Both the position numbers and the translations under genes were made by a program. Below, one piece after another: positions 41,345 through 53,082 of a stretch of 64,000 nt of DNA. Source of the stretch: an uncultured Anaerolineae bacterium (lineage in GTDB: Bacteria > Chloroflexota > Anaerolineae > J036 > Brachytrichaceae). Every line of letters starts with the position of its first letter. The stretch's first letter is position 1. The notes under the pieces were generated by a model. It saw only the letters and a program-made list of their open reading frames with translations, did no database searches and was not told the origin of the DNA. The stretch is from contig CALGMA010000031.1 in the NCBI GenBank assembly GCA_937959265.1, positions 1-64,000 on the forward strand, read 5' to 3'.

Positions 41345-42358
41345 ATGACCAACAACATCGTTTTCTCCGGCATTCAACCGACCGGCGACATGCACATCGG
41401 CAATTACTTCGGCGCAGTAGTGAACTATGTGCGGCTACAAAACACCGGCGCGTATCGCACCATCTACTGCGTGGTGGATTTACACGCAATGACCATCCCC
41501 TACGAGCCGACTATGCTGCGCAAGAACACCGAGCAAATGTTCATTGACCTGCTGGCATGCGGTCTCGACCCAGATAAGTCCATCGTCTTCGTGCAGTCCA
41601 TGGTGCCCGAGCACACCGAGCTAGCCTGGATCTTCGGCTGCGTGTGCTCCTATGGCGATCTCACACGCCAGACGCAGTTCAAGGAGAAGAGCGAACAGCT
41701 CGAAGGTAAGCAGGACGCCTTCATCTCCGCCGGCCTGTTCACTTATCCGGTGCTACAGGCGGCAGACATCTTGCTGTATCGCGCGGCGCATGTGCCGGTT
41801 GGGCAAGACCAGAAACAACACCTGGAGCTATCGCGCACCATCGCCAACCGCTTCAACACGCAATTCGGGGAATACTTCCCCGAGCCGGAGATGCTAGCGA
41901 CTGAGACGCCGAAGATCCTTTCGCTCAACGAGCCGACCAAGAAGATGAGCAAGAGCCTCGGCCCGAAATCCTATGTCGGGTTGTTCGAAGACGAACGGAC
42001 GGTGCGCAGCAAGGTGCGCGCGGCCGTGACGGACGCCGGCGAAGCGGGCACACCGCTGGGCGAGGGTGCGCGCAATCTGCTAGGGCTGCTGCACGCGTGC
42101 GGCAAGCATGACCAGGCCGAAGCGTTCGAGCGGGAGTATGCATCGGGCAACCGCCGCTATGCGCCGCTGAAAGACGCCGTCGCCGATGCGCTGGTGGAGC
42201 TGACCGGTAGCCTGCGCGCACGCCGCGAGGCAATCGGCGCCGACCGCGCGCACGTTCGCCATCTGATGCACGAAGGCGCGGAGAAGGCGCGAGCCATCGC
42301 ACGCGCAACGATGAAGGATGTGCGGGCGCTCACCGGCCTGCCGGAACACGCGCGATAG
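41345..42358 (+). CDS. trpS: Tryptophanyl-tRNA synthetase
   Basis: 337 aa from the ATG giving MTNNIVFSGIQPTG, with GAGAGGG as ribosome-binding site; the longer open frame merely reads through the T-box leader. Class I synthetase: HIGH-like GDMHIGNYFGAVVNYV, the family phrase CVVDLHAMTIPYEP, FTYPVLQAADILLYRAAHVP with VPVGQDQKQHLELSRTIANR, and the KMSKS motif LNEPTKKMSKSLG. Length is standard for bacterial TrpRS. It converges on the PhyH gene with an eight-base gap. The leader regulates it in response to tRNA-Trp charging. Confidence 0.96.
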   Translation: MTNNIVFSGIQPTGDMHIGNYFGAVVNYVRLQNTGAYRTIYCVVDLHAMTIPYEPTMLRKNTEQMFIDLLACGLDPDKSIVFVQSMVPEHTELAWIFGCVCSYGDLTRQTQFKEKSEQLEGKQDAFISAGLFTYPVLQAADILLYRAAHVPVGQDQKQHLELSRTIANRFNTQFGEYFPEPEMLATETPKILSLNEPTKKMSKSLGPKSYVGLFEDERTVRSKVRAAVTDAGEAGTPLGEGARNLLGLLHACGKHDQAEAFEREYASGNRRYAPLKDAVADALVELTGSLRARREAIGADRAHVRHLMHEGAEKARAIARATMKDVRALTGLPEHAR

Positions 42359-42366
42359 CGGGATGA

Positions 42367-43170
42367 TCACCGATTGATGATCGCCCCGCGTTGGGTCACC
42401 GGCGCAGCGTCACCCACGAATTGCCCGGTCGCCACGATCTCGCCATCCTTCAGGAACGGCTCGGCGAAGGCACGCAGCCGCGTGCCGTCCTCGGAGAGGA
42501 TCGGCTCGGCTGAGTACTGTGGCAGGTAGATGCGGCGCATCTTGTTCGTGCGGTTCGGCCCGCTGCGGTGGAAGCATACGCTGGAGAAGACGGCGATGCT
42601 GCCGGCCGGCACGATCACCGGAATGCCCGGATCGTCTCCGAAGTAGCCGATCAGGTCGTTCGTCCCTGCCTCTTGCGTGTGCGGCACCATCTCGCGGACG
42701 CCGGCGCGCGAGTACGGCAGGAGGTAGACCGTGCCGTTCTCCTCATTCACGTCGTCCAGCGTGCACCAACAGGTGAGATACGGCTTGTGCGGATAGCCAA
42801 CGTATCCGGAGTCCTGATGCCAGCCGAACTTCATGCCGCGCTCGGCGGCCTTGACCACAAACTGCTCGTGGAACAGATAGGCTGTGCCGCCCAGCGTCGC
42901 CCGGCAGATATCAGCCATCAGCTCGCTGAAGATGAAGCCGGCGATATACGGGCTTTCCTTGTAGCGGTTGGAGATGAAGTAACGGCTGTTGCGCCGGTTA
43001 AGCCCGACTACATCTTGGCCCAGCCGGTCCATCTCATCCTCGATCATATTGATGTAGCGCGCACACTCCGCACGCAGCATCTCCAGGTGATGCTCTGGGA
43101 TCACCCGCTCGAGAATGAAGTAGCCCTCGTCCTGATACTGTCTGATCTGCTCACCGGTAATATGGATCAT
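42367..43170 (-). CDS. Phytanoyl-CoA dioxygenase (PhyH)-family oxygenase
   Basis: 267 aa. PhyH-type Fe(II)/2-oxoglutarate dioxygenase: opening EQIRQYQDEGYFILERVIPE, the iron-binding H-x-D in KFGWHQDSGYVGYPHKPYLT, the central phrase CWCTLDDVNEENGTVYLLPY with SRAGVREMVPH, and the distal His and Arg in VFSSVCFHRSGPNRTNKMRR (H-x-x-x-x-N-x-x-x-x-R like). These secondary-metabolite or lipid hydroxylases have diverse substrates, so no specific product is given. Divergent from glpK, with a heptamer-type hairpin between them. Confidence 0.88.
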   Translation of the reverse strand: MIHITGEQIRQYQDEGYFILERVIPEHHLEMLRAECARYINMIEDEMDRLGQDVVGLNRRNSRYFISNRYKESPYIAGFIFSELMADICRATLGGTAYLFHEQFVVKAAERGMKFGWHQDSGYVGYPHKPYLTCWCTLDDVNEENGTVYLLPYSRAGVREMVPHTQEAGTNDLIGYFGDDPGIPVIVPAGSIAVFSSVCFHRSGPNRTNKMRRIYLPQYSAEPILSEDGTRLRAFAEPFLKDGEIVATGQFVGDAAPVTQRGAIINR

Positions 43171-43200
43171 GATTGGTTGGATTCTATTCAGTTTTTAAGT

Positions 43201-43276
43201 TTTTGGTTTTGAGTTACATTTTCATACCAACACTAGAAAGACTGGCCGTCCAGAAGTCGCCAACTCAAAATCAAAA
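43201..43276 (+). repeat. Heptamer-type inverted repeat upstream of glpK
   Basis: Arms 43201-43215 and 43262-43276 pair over 15 positions with one G-T pair, spaced 46 bases apart. The arms are built from TTTTGAG/CTCAAAA words. The right arm ends 18 bases before the glpK ATG. The layout echoes the GGTAATT hairpin before lysS, with a different heptamer. Confidence 0.6.
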
Positions 43277-43294
43277 CTCAGCGCTCGAAAAGCC

Positions 43295-44794
<1,500 letters not shown>

Positions 44795-44971
44795 TTCTGC
44801 ACGTGCTTCGCAGCACGCCGCCGGCAGCCATCTGTCGGCGCCCCTGAAACCAATCCGGCAACACAAGCGTCTATTGCGCGAGGACGAAGCGACGGCAGCA
44901 AGCGTCGAGCGTCCAGAAGCAGTATGCCGACAGCGAACAACGCGGCGACGAGTAGAATGCGCAAAGTCACG

Positions 44972-47017
44972 ATGAGCAGCTCTCAGTCCGGTGCCGGAAG
45001 CGCAGCACCGCATTTTACTGTGCTCAACGATCGCTACCGGCTGTTGGCCACACTGGCCGCCGGCGGTATGGCAACGGTTTACAAGGGACAGGACATGCTG
45101 CTCAGTCGCCTGGTTGCCATCAAGCTGCTGCGCGATCGTTACGCCAGCGACCCCCAGTTCGTGCAGCGCTTCCGACAGGAGGCGCAGGCCGCCGCTAACC
45201 TCAACCATCCCAACATCGTCACGATCTATGACGTTGGACGCGACGTGGTGAGCGGGCGCGAGCGCCACTACATCGTCATGGAGTTGGTGGAAGGCCAGGA
45301 CCTCAAGCAAGCGCTGCGCTGGCGCGTTGCCAACGGCCAGCCATTCACGATAGAAGAGGCCGTGGATGCAGCGCGCCAGATCTGCGAAGGCGTCGGCTAT
45401 GCGCACCGGCGCGGGCTGGTGCACTGCGACTTGAAGCCGCAGAACGTCATGTTCACCACCGATGGCCGGGCCAAAGTAACCGACTTCGGTATCGCGCGCG
45501 CCTACACCACGATGCCAAATACCGGCGAGCGCGCCGACGTGGTGTGGGGTTCGCCGCAATACTACGCGCCGGAGCAGGCCGCCGGCGCAGCACCCACGCC
45601 TGCCAGCGACGTCTACAGCATCGGCGTGATGCTCTACGAGATGCTGGCCGGCCGGCTGCCCTTCGAGTCGTCCGACCCACTGCGCCTGGCGCAGATGCAC
45701 CAGACGAACCCACCACCGCTACTGCATGCGCTGAACCCAGGCGTCTCGCCACAACTGGAGAGCATCGTCATGCGCGCGCTGGCAAAGGATCCGGCCCACC
45801 GCTACCGCGACGCCGACCAATTTGCCCGCGCGCTGTCGGCCTATGCCCTGCAAAGCACAGAACAAACGCTGGTGAATTTGCCACCGGTCGCGCCACCGCC
45901 TGCTGCGATCGTCCAACGCCCCACTCCGCAGACGTCAACTGGCACGCCGAGTGCGTCGAACCGCGCACCGACGATCACATCGAGCGCCGCTTCGCCACCG
46001 GCAACGCCCGTACAAAACGGTCCAGATGTGCTGCTATGGCTGCTCGCCGCTATCGCGTTCTTGTGTGTGTTGGGGCTGATTCCCCTCTACGTGCTGGTGT
46101 ACCAGGCATATCAAACGCCGCCTGCGCCGCTCGTACCGACGGCTGCACCCCCAAACCCCACGCCTGCGCTGCCTATCGCGAATGGCAACCTAAAGGTGAA
46201 AACGCCAGCACTGGCCGGCAAGACGCCGGAAGAGGCAACGCATGAACTAGCTCTACTCGGCCTTGGCATTCGCGTCGCCGAGGAACGGCCAGACAGCAGC
46301 GCAGCGCAGCGCGTCGTGCTCGAACAGCGCCCACCGGCAGATACGCTGGTGGACCCGGGCGCAGTGATCGAAGTCGTGGTCAGCAAACCGGCCGAGGCGC
46401 GCAAAGTGCCCGGCAACCTGATCGGCCGCACGCTGGACGTTGCAATCAGCCAGACGCTGGCCGCGCTCGGTTGGAACGTCCTCGTCACCGAGGCGCTGGA
46501 CTTCGCACCTCGCGGGGCCATCTTGGCGATACAACCACCAGAGGGCAGCAAGCTGGCTGTGGGTGAGACATTGACGCTGACCGTGAGCAGCGGCGGGCGC
46601 ATCGCGCTGAATGTGGACATGTGGCCGGTGACGCTAGAAGCGGTGACGCTGCAGCGCGCGACTTACCTCCCCGGCCAGGCCGTGCAGTTTAATGTCACCT
46701 GGCGCGCCAATCAGCCGGTCGGGCGCGATTACAAGGTGGGTTGGTATCTCTTCAACCCCGAAAAGACGATCGTACTGGCGCAAGGGGAAGACCGCGCGCC
46801 GCGACACAACGGCCTGCCGGCGCCGACGTCGGCCTGGAGCAGCGGCACAATCATCGAAGACACCTACGCGCTGCGCATCCCCCACGGTCTGTCACCCGGC
46901 GCGTATCCGTTGGCTATCGGGATGTATGACGGCAACGGCCGGCTGCGCGTGGTTAACTCCGGCAATGCCACGGCGCTGAACGACTTGGTGGTGCTCTACG
47001 ACATCGTCGTGCAATGA
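44972..47017 (+). CDS. Membrane Ser/Thr protein kinase with PASTA domains
   Basis: 681 aa from MSSSQSGAGSAAPHF; starts 5 or 16 codons upstream are also possible. The kinase domain (residues ~15-285) has the glycine loop LAAGGMATVYKGQD, VAIKLLRDR (catalytic Lys), RGLVHCDLKPQNVMF and VTDFGIARA. The catalytic loop is HCD rather than HRD, so it is a non-RD kinase. A membrane helix (LLWLLAAIAFLCVLGLIPLYVLV) is followed by two PASTA repeats (VKTPALAGKTPEEATHELAL and KVPGNLIGRTLDVAISQTLA) and a ~150-residue beta domain (QRATYLPGQAVQFNVTWRAN). PASTA domains bind peptidoglycan or muropeptides, so this is a likely cell-wall sensor. Sigma, anti-sigma and bactofilin-like genes follow. Confidence 0.9.
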   Translation: MSSSQSGAGSAAPHFTVLNDRYRLLATLAAGGMATVYKGQDMLLSRLVAIKLLRDRYASDPQFVQRFRQEAQAAANLNHPNIVTIYDVGRDVVSGRERHYIVMELVEGQDLKQALRWRVANGQPFTIEEAVDAARQICEGVGYAHRRGLVHCDLKPQNVMFTTDGRAKVTDFGIARAYTTMPNTGERADVVWGSPQYYAPEQAAGAAPTPASDVYSIGVMLYEMLAGRLPFESSDPLRLAQMHQTNPPPLLHALNPGVSPQLESIVMRALAKDPAHRYRDADQFARALSAYALQSTEQTLVNLPPVAPPPAAIVQRPTPQTSTGTPSASNRAPTITSSAASPPATPVQNGPDVLLWLLAAIAFLCVLGLIPLYVLVYQAYQTPPAPLVPTAAPPNPTPALPIANGNLKVKTPALAGKTPEEATHELALLGLGIRVAEERPDSSAAQRVVLEQRPPADTLVDPGAVIEVVVSKPAEARKVPGNLIGRTLDVAISQTLAALGWNVLVTEALDFAPRGAILAIQPPEGSKLAVGETLTLTVSSGGRIALNVDMWPVTLEAVTLQRATYLPGQAVQFNVTWRANQPVGRDYKVGWYLFNPEKTIVLAQGEDRAPRHNGLPAPTSAWSSGTIIEDTYALRIPHGLSPGAYPLAIGMYDGNGRLRVVNSGNATALNDLVVLYDIVVQ

Positions 47018-47073
47018 TTCGGGCCGGCTGCGCGGCGCAACCGGCGCGCGCGCCGTCCGTATATCGTTGTAGT

Positions 47074-47742
47074 ATGCCCACGCTGGCAATCGAGCGCACA
47101 GCCGTGACCTTCAACATCAGGCCGAAACCGGCAACCGGTGAGCCAGCCCCTGCTCGTGCGCCCGCACTTTCGGAGGCAGACCACGAACGTGCGTGCATTC
47201 GCGATGCGCTGGCCGGGGACGCCGACGCCTTTCGGCCGCTGATCGAGGCCTACCAGGCGCAGGTCTACAACCTGGCCTTGCGCATGCTCGGCAATGAGCG
47301 CGAGGCAGAGGATGCCGCGCAGGACGCCTTTCTACAAGCTTACACGCGCCTGGCCACCTACAAACCGGAGTGGCGCTTCAAGACATGGCTGATGACGATC
47401 ACGTCCAACCTATGCATTGACCGGCTGCGCCGCCGCAGGCTAGAGCCGATCGCGTTCACCGACGTGGCGCAACGCGAGGCGGACGACGAAGAGATCGAAT
47501 TCACCAGCCGCGACCCGCAGCCGGACGCAGTCGTCGTGCGCAAACAACGGGACGAAGCGATTCGCGCCATCCTACTCGAGCTACCGGCCGAAGATCGCAG
47601 CATGGTCGTCATGTTCTACTTCAACGATATGAGCTACGAGGAGATTGCGCAGGCGACGCACACGACCGTCAGCGCAGTCAAGTCTCGGTTGTTCCGCACC
47701 CGGCAGAAGATGGCCAGGTCCAGATGGGTAGAGAAGCTATGA
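47074..47742 (+). CDS. ECF-type RNA polymerase sigma factor
   Basis: 222 aa from MPTLAIERTAV. An alternative ATG at 47014 overlaps the kinase stop (ATGA) and would add 20 residues, so coupling to the kinase gene is possible. Region 2: FRPLIEAYQAQVYNLALRML and EAEDAAQDAFLQAYTRLATY, with KTWLMTITSNLCIDRLRRRR. Region 4: LPAEDRSMVVMFYFNDMSYE followed by the helix-turn-helix EEIAQATHTTVSAVKSRLFR. It is of the SigW/RpoE-like ECF group. The downstream gene overlaps its stop by four bases and is the probable anti-sigma factor. Confidence 0.92.
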   Translation: MPTLAIERTAVTFNIRPKPATGEPAPARAPALSEADHERACIRDALAGDADAFRPLIEAYQAQVYNLALRMLGNEREAEDAAQDAFLQAYTRLATYKPEWRFKTWLMTITSNLCIDRLRRRRLEPIAFTDVAQREADDEEIEFTSRDPQPDAVVVRKQRDEAIRAILLELPAEDRSMVVMFYFNDMSYEEIAQATHTTVSAVKSRLFRTRQKMARSRWVEKL

Positions 47743-48281
47743 ACGTCGAAGAACTGATGATCCAGGCGTTGGACGGCGACATCAGCCCGGAAGATCGCGC
47801 CAGGCTGGACATCTACCTCGCCGAACGGCCCGACGAACGCGCCGAGTTCGAGCGCATGCTGACGGTGAACGCGGCGCTGCGCAGCACGCCCGTCATCGCG
47901 CCTTCGGATGGATTTACCGAAGCGGTAGTCGCGCGCGTGCGCACTGCACCGGCGATCCGGCCGATCAAGCGCCGCTACGTCGTCGCCCTGGTCGCGACGA
48001 GCTGGGCGCTGTCGGCGCTGGTCTGGGCGTGCGCCGGCATCGTGCTCGTCAGCTTCGTTGTGCCGCTACTGGTACAGCAGCCGTTGTTCCAGCCCATCTC
48101 GGCGCTCTGGCGCAGCGCAGCCACTTCCTTGTCTGATGTGTTCAACGTTCTGGCGACGACTGTTCGCGCGTTCACTACTCAACCGGTCGTGCGGCTGACG
48201 ATGCTGGCCGCAATAGCCATCGTGGCGATCTGGCTCGGCGTCCTGGTCAAGGTTCTGGTTCCTCAACGCCGACTTGCGTGA
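47739..48281 (+). CDS. Membrane anti-sigma-like protein
   Basis: 180 aa, starting on the ATGA overlap with the sigma gene. The N-terminal ~70 residues are a small helical anti-sigma-type domain (EELMIQALDGDISPEDRARL, YLAERPDERAEFERMLTVNA), without the HxxxCxxC zinc motif of ZAS domains. Two hydrophobic segments follow (YVVALVATSWALSALVWACAGIVLVSFVV spread over ~90-120, and LTMLAAIAIVAIWLGVLVKV near the end). Such proteins hold the ECF sigma factor at the membrane until a signal or a protease such as RseP releases it. Partner assignment rests on position. Confidence 0.75.
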   Translation: MNVEELMIQALDGDISPEDRARLDIYLAERPDERAEFERMLTVNAALRSTPVIAPSDGFTEAVVARVRTAPAIRPIKRRYVVALVATSWALSALVWACAGIVLVSFVVPLLVQQPLFQPISALWRSAATSLSDVFNVLATTVRAFTTQPVVRLTMLAAIAIVAIWLGVLVKVLVPQRRLA

Positions 48282-48329
48282 TGCAACCCAACGCAAACGC
48301 ATGCGTAAAGATTCGATAGAGGAGCAACT

Positions 48330-49427
48330 ATGAAGACCGCAATCAAGATTTTGAGCGGGCTGTTTGCAGCCTGCTTCCTACTCATCCTAACAGCGCTGCC
48401 GGTATTTGCACAAACACCGACGCCGCCAACACCGCCGGTGACAGCCACACCCATCCCCTTCGAGGACGACCGGCGCATCCTGCGCGGCGATCAAGTCATC
48501 AGCAGCGGAAGTTTCGTGTTGCGCGCCGGTGAGACGCTGCGCGGCGACCTGACGATTAGCAGCGGCGACGTGACGCTCGAAGCAGGCAGTCGGGTCGAAG
48601 GCAACGTCAACTCATTCGGCGGCCGCCTGGTCATCGCAGGTGAAATCACTGGCGATGTGAGCATCGTCAGCAGCACGGCGAACATCGCCTCCACGGCTGT
48701 CATCGAGGGCGACCTGGTGCGGATCAACAGCACGATCAACCGCGCGCCGGGCGCAGTAGTGCATGGGCGTGAAACGACGATGGATATGCCATTCCTGCCA
48801 GAAGTGAGGCAGGTAGACCGCGTGGTCGTCGCTCAACCGATGAGCGATGAACGCGGGCCGTTCAGTTGGCTCGTCGGCCTGGTCAGCAGCGCCATCGCCA
48901 CGTTGTTCGGCGCGTTCCTGATCACGCTGGTTACGCTGGTCATCGTCGCGCTGCTGCCGGCCAACGTCGCACAGGCGGCAACGACAGCGACGAAGGATTG
49001 GCTGGTGTCGGGCGCTGTTGGCGCACTGACCCTGATCGCCGTGCCGATCGTCGCGGTCATCCTGGCGATCACAATCTGCCTGTTCCCGATCGCAGTGCTG
49101 CTGATGCTCGCCTATGCCGTAGCCGTGCTGGCTGGCTGGGCGGTCTCGGCGACTATCGTCGGCGAGCGCGTAATGCGGGCGCTCAATCGCGCCGACTGGA
49201 CGTCGCTCGGGCAGGCGCTAGCGGGCGCCGTGTTGTTGGCGCTGCTTGGCTCGGTTCCGCTTGTTGGCGGCCTCGTGGGACTTGCCGCGTCCGCGCTTGG
49301 CTTGGGCGCGTTGGTCCTCACGCGCGTGGGTACGCAGCCCTATGTGCCGAGTTCGGCGCCGGCCTACGCCACAGTCAGTGCGCCTCAACCATCATCGGCG
49401 CAAGCCGAACTGCCCAAACAAGATTAA
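48330..49427 (+). CDS. Bactofilin-like (polymer-forming) membrane protein with signal peptide
   Basis: 365 aa. A signal peptide (ILSGLFAACFLLILTALPVFA) and short Pro/Thr segment are followed by a right-handed beta-helix of the bactofilin type (~50-150: GSFVLRAGETLRGDLTISSG, EAGSRVEGNVNSFGGRLVIA, VIEGDLVRINSTINRAPGAV). The second half has about four membrane helices (SAIATLFGAFLITLVTLVIV, VGALTLIAVPIVAVILAITI, AVLLMLAYAVAVLAGWAVSA). Unlike cytoplasmic bactofilins, the beta-helix here would lie outside. It is the last gene of the kinase/sigma/anti-sigma run and a candidate structural output of that circuit. Confidence 0.8.
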   Translation: MKTAIKILSGLFAACFLLILTALPVFAQTPTPPTPPVTATPIPFEDDRRILRGDQVISSGSFVLRAGETLRGDLTISSGDVTLEAGSRVEGNVNSFGGRLVIAGEITGDVSIVSSTANIASTAVIEGDLVRINSTINRAPGAVVHGRETTMDMPFLPEVRQVDRVVVAQPMSDERGPFSWLVGLVSSAIATLFGAFLITLVTLVIVALLPANVAQAATTATKDWLVSGAVGALTLIAVPIVAVILAITICLFPIAVLLMLAYAVAVLAGWAVSATIVGERVMRALNRADWTSLGQALAGAVLLALLGSVPLVGGLVGLAASALGLGALVLTRVGTQPYVPSSAPAYATVSAPQPSSAQAELPKQD

Positions 49428-49545
49428 CTGCATCATCGCTTCGAAGCAAACTCGACGTCGTACACAGTGCATAGGGCGTGAAGGCTTGGAATTCTTCGTG
49501 CGCTTTGCACCGACTCCAGCTCAAACGTGGCTACAATGACGCCCC

Positions 49546-52500
49546 ATGTCGTTGCGCGGGCTTACCGAGGTCATCGCCGATGCGCCGGCGCTGGAAGCCC
49601 TGGCCGCAGAGATTCGCTCAGGGCAAGCGCCGGTTAGCCTTGGCCTGCCTCGCGCCGCACGACCGTTCGTCCTGGCCGCCCTGCAGCGCCGCCTACAACG
49701 GCCGATCATCTACGTCACCTCATCGATGGAGTCTTCGCGCATCGCAACCGACGCGCTGAACAATCTGGCCGATGCGCCGCCGCTGCGCTTCGCCGAACCG
49801 AACACGGCTTTCTACGATAGCGTCGCGCCGGTGCGCGAGGTGATCGCGCAGCGGTCGGTCATGCTTGCGACGCTGAGCCTGCGCGCAGATCACGGGTCGC
49901 CCCTCATCGTCACCAGCCCGCGCGCGCTGATGCACCCCGTCTTGCCATCGGCGACATTTGCGCTGAACACGCGCGTGATCCGGCGCGATGCCGCAATCAA
50001 CCTGGAAGGCGCGCTTGAGCACTGGGTGAAGATCGGCTACGAGGGTGAACCGGTGGTCGAACGCATCGGCGCGTTCAGCCGACGCGGCGGCATCGTGGAT
50101 GTGTGGTCGCCCGCGCACCCGCTGCCGGTGCGCATCGAGTTATTCGGCAACACCGCCGATTCGATCCGCGCTTTCGATCCGGGCACGCAGCGCAGCAGCG
50201 AGGCGCTGGCGCAAGTCGTCATCGCGCCGTTGGACATAGCGGAGATCGGCAACCCGCAACCGGGGAGCGGCCACCAACCCTTGCGCGCCAACCGAAGTTC
50301 GCTGCTCGATTACCTCGACGACCGCGCGCTGCTGGTGATTGACGACGAGGAAGAGCTGCGCGAGGCGTGGCGCGCGCTGGAGGGGAAAGCCCAGCGCGAA
50401 CGTGAGACGCTGGCCGAATCCGGGATGACCGTAGACGCGCGCGCCCCCTACATCTCCTGGGACGAGTTCGCCGCGGCCCGCGACCGCGTCCAAACATTGG
50501 TGCTGGGCCAAAGCGAAGCCGGCGCGTTAAGCGCGCATCCGCTGGCCAGGCAATTCGTCAATCCGCCGCACTTCGCCGCCCAGATCACCCCGCTGCTGGA
50601 CTACCTGAAGACGCAACGCAGCGCGGACGATAGCAGCAAGACGGTCGTGGTCTCGCGACAAGCGGCCCGGCTTGCCGAATTGTGGTCCGAGCGCCACGCG
50701 GCCATCGCCGCGCAGCCTGCGCTCGACGAACCGCCGTCCGGCGCGCTCACCTTCATCAGCGCCGCGCTGCCCGCGGGCTTCATCTGGCGGCCCGAGGCGG
50801 ATGGTCGGGCGCAAAGGCGCAATGCCACGCTCGTCCTCCTGACCGACGGCGAAATCTACGGCTACGTGCGGCCGGAATGGTTTCTGCGCGCGCGGCCGCG
50901 CAGAGCTGCGCCGGAGAAGGCGTTCGCCGATTGGCAGCCGGGCGACGCCGTGGTGCACGAGGACTACGGCATCGGCATCTATCGCGGCCTGGCGCGGCTC
51001 ACCGTCAACACCGGCGCGGCTACCCAGCCGGTCGAAGGCGAGCGCGAGTATCTTCTGCTCGAATACGCGGATGGCGATCGGCTCTACGTGCCGCTGCACC
51101 AGCTCGACCGCGTGTCGCGCTACGTGGGCAGCGACGACGCCCGGCCGCAACTTGACAAACTCGGCAGCGGCCAGTGGGAGCGCGCAAAACAAAAGGCGCG
51201 CGGCGCAGCCGCAGAACTGGCGCGCGACCTGCTGCAGCTCTACGCCGAGCGCGAGCTGGCCCGCCGGCCGCCGTTCAGCAAAGACACGCCCTGGCAGATC
51301 GAGATGGAATCGGCCTTTCCTTTCATCGAGACCGACGATCAGCTCCAGGTCATCCGCGAGGTGAAAGCCGACATGGAGCAACCGCAGCCGATGGATCGGC
51401 TGGTGGTGGGCGACGTCGGCTTCGGCAAGACCGAGGTGGCGCTGCGCGCCGCGTTCAAGGCCGTGCAGGATGGCAAGCAGGTCGCTGTGCTCGTGCCGAC
51501 CACCGTGCTGGCGCAGCAGCACTGGAACACATTCACCCAGCGGTTGGCGTCATATCCCATTCGGATCGAGATGCTGTCGCGTTTCCGCACGCTGGCGGAG
51601 AGACGGGCCGTGTTGGAGGGGTTGCGCGATGGCGCCGTGGACATCGTCATCGGCACCCACGCGCTGCTGAGCCAGGAGGTCAAGTTCAACGATCTCGGCC
51701 TGCTCGTCATTGACGAGGAGCATCGTTTTGGCGTCGCCGCCAAGGAGAAGCTCAAGCGCCTGCGCACCCAGGTGGATGTGCTCACCTTGACCGCCACACC
51801 CATCCCGCGCACGCTGTATTTGGGCTTGAGCGGCGTGCGCGCCATCAGCCGCATCGAGACGCCGCCGGCGGAGCGCCTGCCGATCATCAGCTTCGTCGGC
51901 CCATGGGACGACGCCATCGTGCAGCAGGCCATCCGCCGGGAACTCGATCGCGAGGGGCAGGTGTTCTTCGTGCACAACCGCGTGCAGACAATTCACCTGG
52001 TCGAGCAAAAGCTGCGCCGGCTGACGCCGGAAGCCAACATCGCCGTGGCGCACGGCCAGATGAGCGAACGGGAGCTAGCCCGAGTCATGGCGCGCTTCGC
52101 CGAAGGCGGCGCGGGCGCAGACCGCATAGACGTGCTGCTGTGCACGAACATCATCGAGAGCGGCCTGGACATCCCCAACGCCAACACGATCATCGTGGAT
52201 CACGCCGATCACTTCGGGTTGGCCGAGCTGTATCAACTGCGCGGGCGCGTCGGACGATCCACGATCCAGGCGTATGCGTATTTCCTGCATGCCCGCCACT
52301 CGCCCATGACGCCGGAAGCGCGCGAGCGACTGGCGACGCTGCGCGAGACGGCCGGCATCGGCGCCGGTTACTCCATCGCCCTGCGCGACCTGGAGATGCG
52401 CGGCGCCGGCGAGTTGCTCGGCGCAAAGCAGAGCGGCCACATCGCCGCCATCGGCTTCGACCTATACACGCGCTTGCTGGCCAACCAGGTGCAAACGCTG

Positions 52501-53082
52501 CGCGCCATGCGCGACGGCGCGCCGTTGCCGCCGCCGGAGCCGAAAGCCGTGACGATAGACCTGCCGCTCACCGTGGGCTTGCCGGAGGGCTACATCGGCG
52601 ATGCGCCGTTGCGCGTGCAGTTGTACCGCCGCGCCGCCAGCTTGAACAGCGAAGAGGAGATCCGCGCGTTCGAGGCAGAACTGGAAGACCGCTTCGGCAA
52701 GCTGCCGCCGGCGGCACGCAACCTGACTTACCAACTGCGCTTGAAGCTGCTGGCCAACGCGCTCGGCGCGCAGAGCATCACCACCGACGGCGACCGCTTC
52801 ATCATCCGCGCCGAGGCCATCGGCCGGATGGATGCGCGCCGCGTGCGCCGCTTGATCGGCGAAGATGCGTTGATCGGCCGAATGCAGGTTGCCTTCCGGC
52901 GCCACGGGACGCCGGAGCAATGGAAGCAGCGACTGATGGACGTGCTGCGCAAGCTAGCCGAGATCAAGGCGGCGCTGCCGCAGGAGTCGGCAAGGCCGGA
53001 GCCGCCGGCGCGCTCAGAGCCGGCGGCGCTCGAAAAGCAAGAAGCATCGCGCCTGCCGCCGATCACGCAGGATGACTGGTGA
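49546..53082 (+). CDS. mfd: Transcription-repair coupling factor
   Basis: 1178 aa, standard Mfd length. It removes RNA polymerase stalled at DNA lesions and recruits UvrA. The UvrB-like N-terminal module ([20 protein letters not shown]), the RNA-polymerase-interacting CarD-like domain ([20 protein letters not shown]) and the superfamily 2 motor are clear. The motor has Walker [59 protein letters not shown] and [20 protein letters not shown], with QLRGRVGRS. The C-terminal TRCF domain ([20 protein letters not shown]) is present. Its stop overlaps the murJ reading frame by 11 bases. Confidence 0.95.
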   Translation: MSLRGLTEVIADAPALEALAAEIRSGQAPVSLGLPRAARPFVLAALQRRLQRPIIYVTSSMESSRIATDALNNLADAPPLRFAEPNTAFYDSVAPVREVIAQRSVMLATLSLRADHGSPLIVTSPRALMHPVLPSATFALNTRVIRRDAAINLEGALEHWVKIGYEGEPVVERIGAFSRRGGIVDVWSPAHPLPVRIELFGNTADSIRAFDPGTQRSSEALAQVVIAPLDIAEIGNPQPGSGHQPLRANRSSLLDYLDDRALLVIDDEEELREAWRALEGKAQRERETLAESGMTVDARAPYISWDEFAAARDRVQTLVLGQSEAGALSAHPLARQFVNPPHFAAQITPLLDYLKTQRSADDSSKTVVVSRQAARLAELWSERHAAIAAQPALDEPPSGALTFISAALPAGFIWRPEADGRAQRRNATLVLLTDGEIYGYVRPEWFLRARPRRAAPEKAFADWQPGDAVVHEDYGIGIYRGLARLTVNTGAATQPVEGEREYLLLEYADGDRLYVPLHQLDRVSRYVGSDDARPQLDKLGSGQWERAKQKARGAAAELARDLLQLYAERELARRPPFSKDTPWQIEMESAFPFIETDDQLQVIREVKADMEQPQPMDRLVVGDVGFGKTEVALRAAFKAVQDGKQVAVLVPTTVLAQQHWNTFTQRLASYPIRIEMLSRFRTLAERRAVLEGLRDGAVDIVIGTHALLSQEVKFNDLGLLVIDEEHRFGVAAKEKLKRLRTQVDVLTLTATPIPRTLYLGLSGVRAISRIETPPAERLPIISFVGPWDDAIVQQAIRRELDREGQVFFVHNRVQTIHLVEQKLRRLTPEANIAVAHGQMSERELARVMARFAEGGAGADRIDVLLCTNIIESGLDIPNANTIIVDHADHFGLAELYQLRGRVGRSTIQAYAYFLHARHSPMTPEARERLATLRETAGIGAGYSIALRDLEMRGAGELLGAKQSGHIAAIGFDLYTRLLANQVQTLRAMRDGAPLPPPEPKAVTIDLPLTVGLPEGYIGDAPLRVQLYRRAASLNSEEEIRAFEAELEDRFGKLPPAARNLTYQLRLKLLANALGAQSITTDGDRFIIRAEAIGRMDARRVRRLIGEDALIGRMQVAFRRHGTPEQWKQRLMDVLRKLAEIKAALPQESARPEPPARSEPAALEKQEASRLPPITQDDW

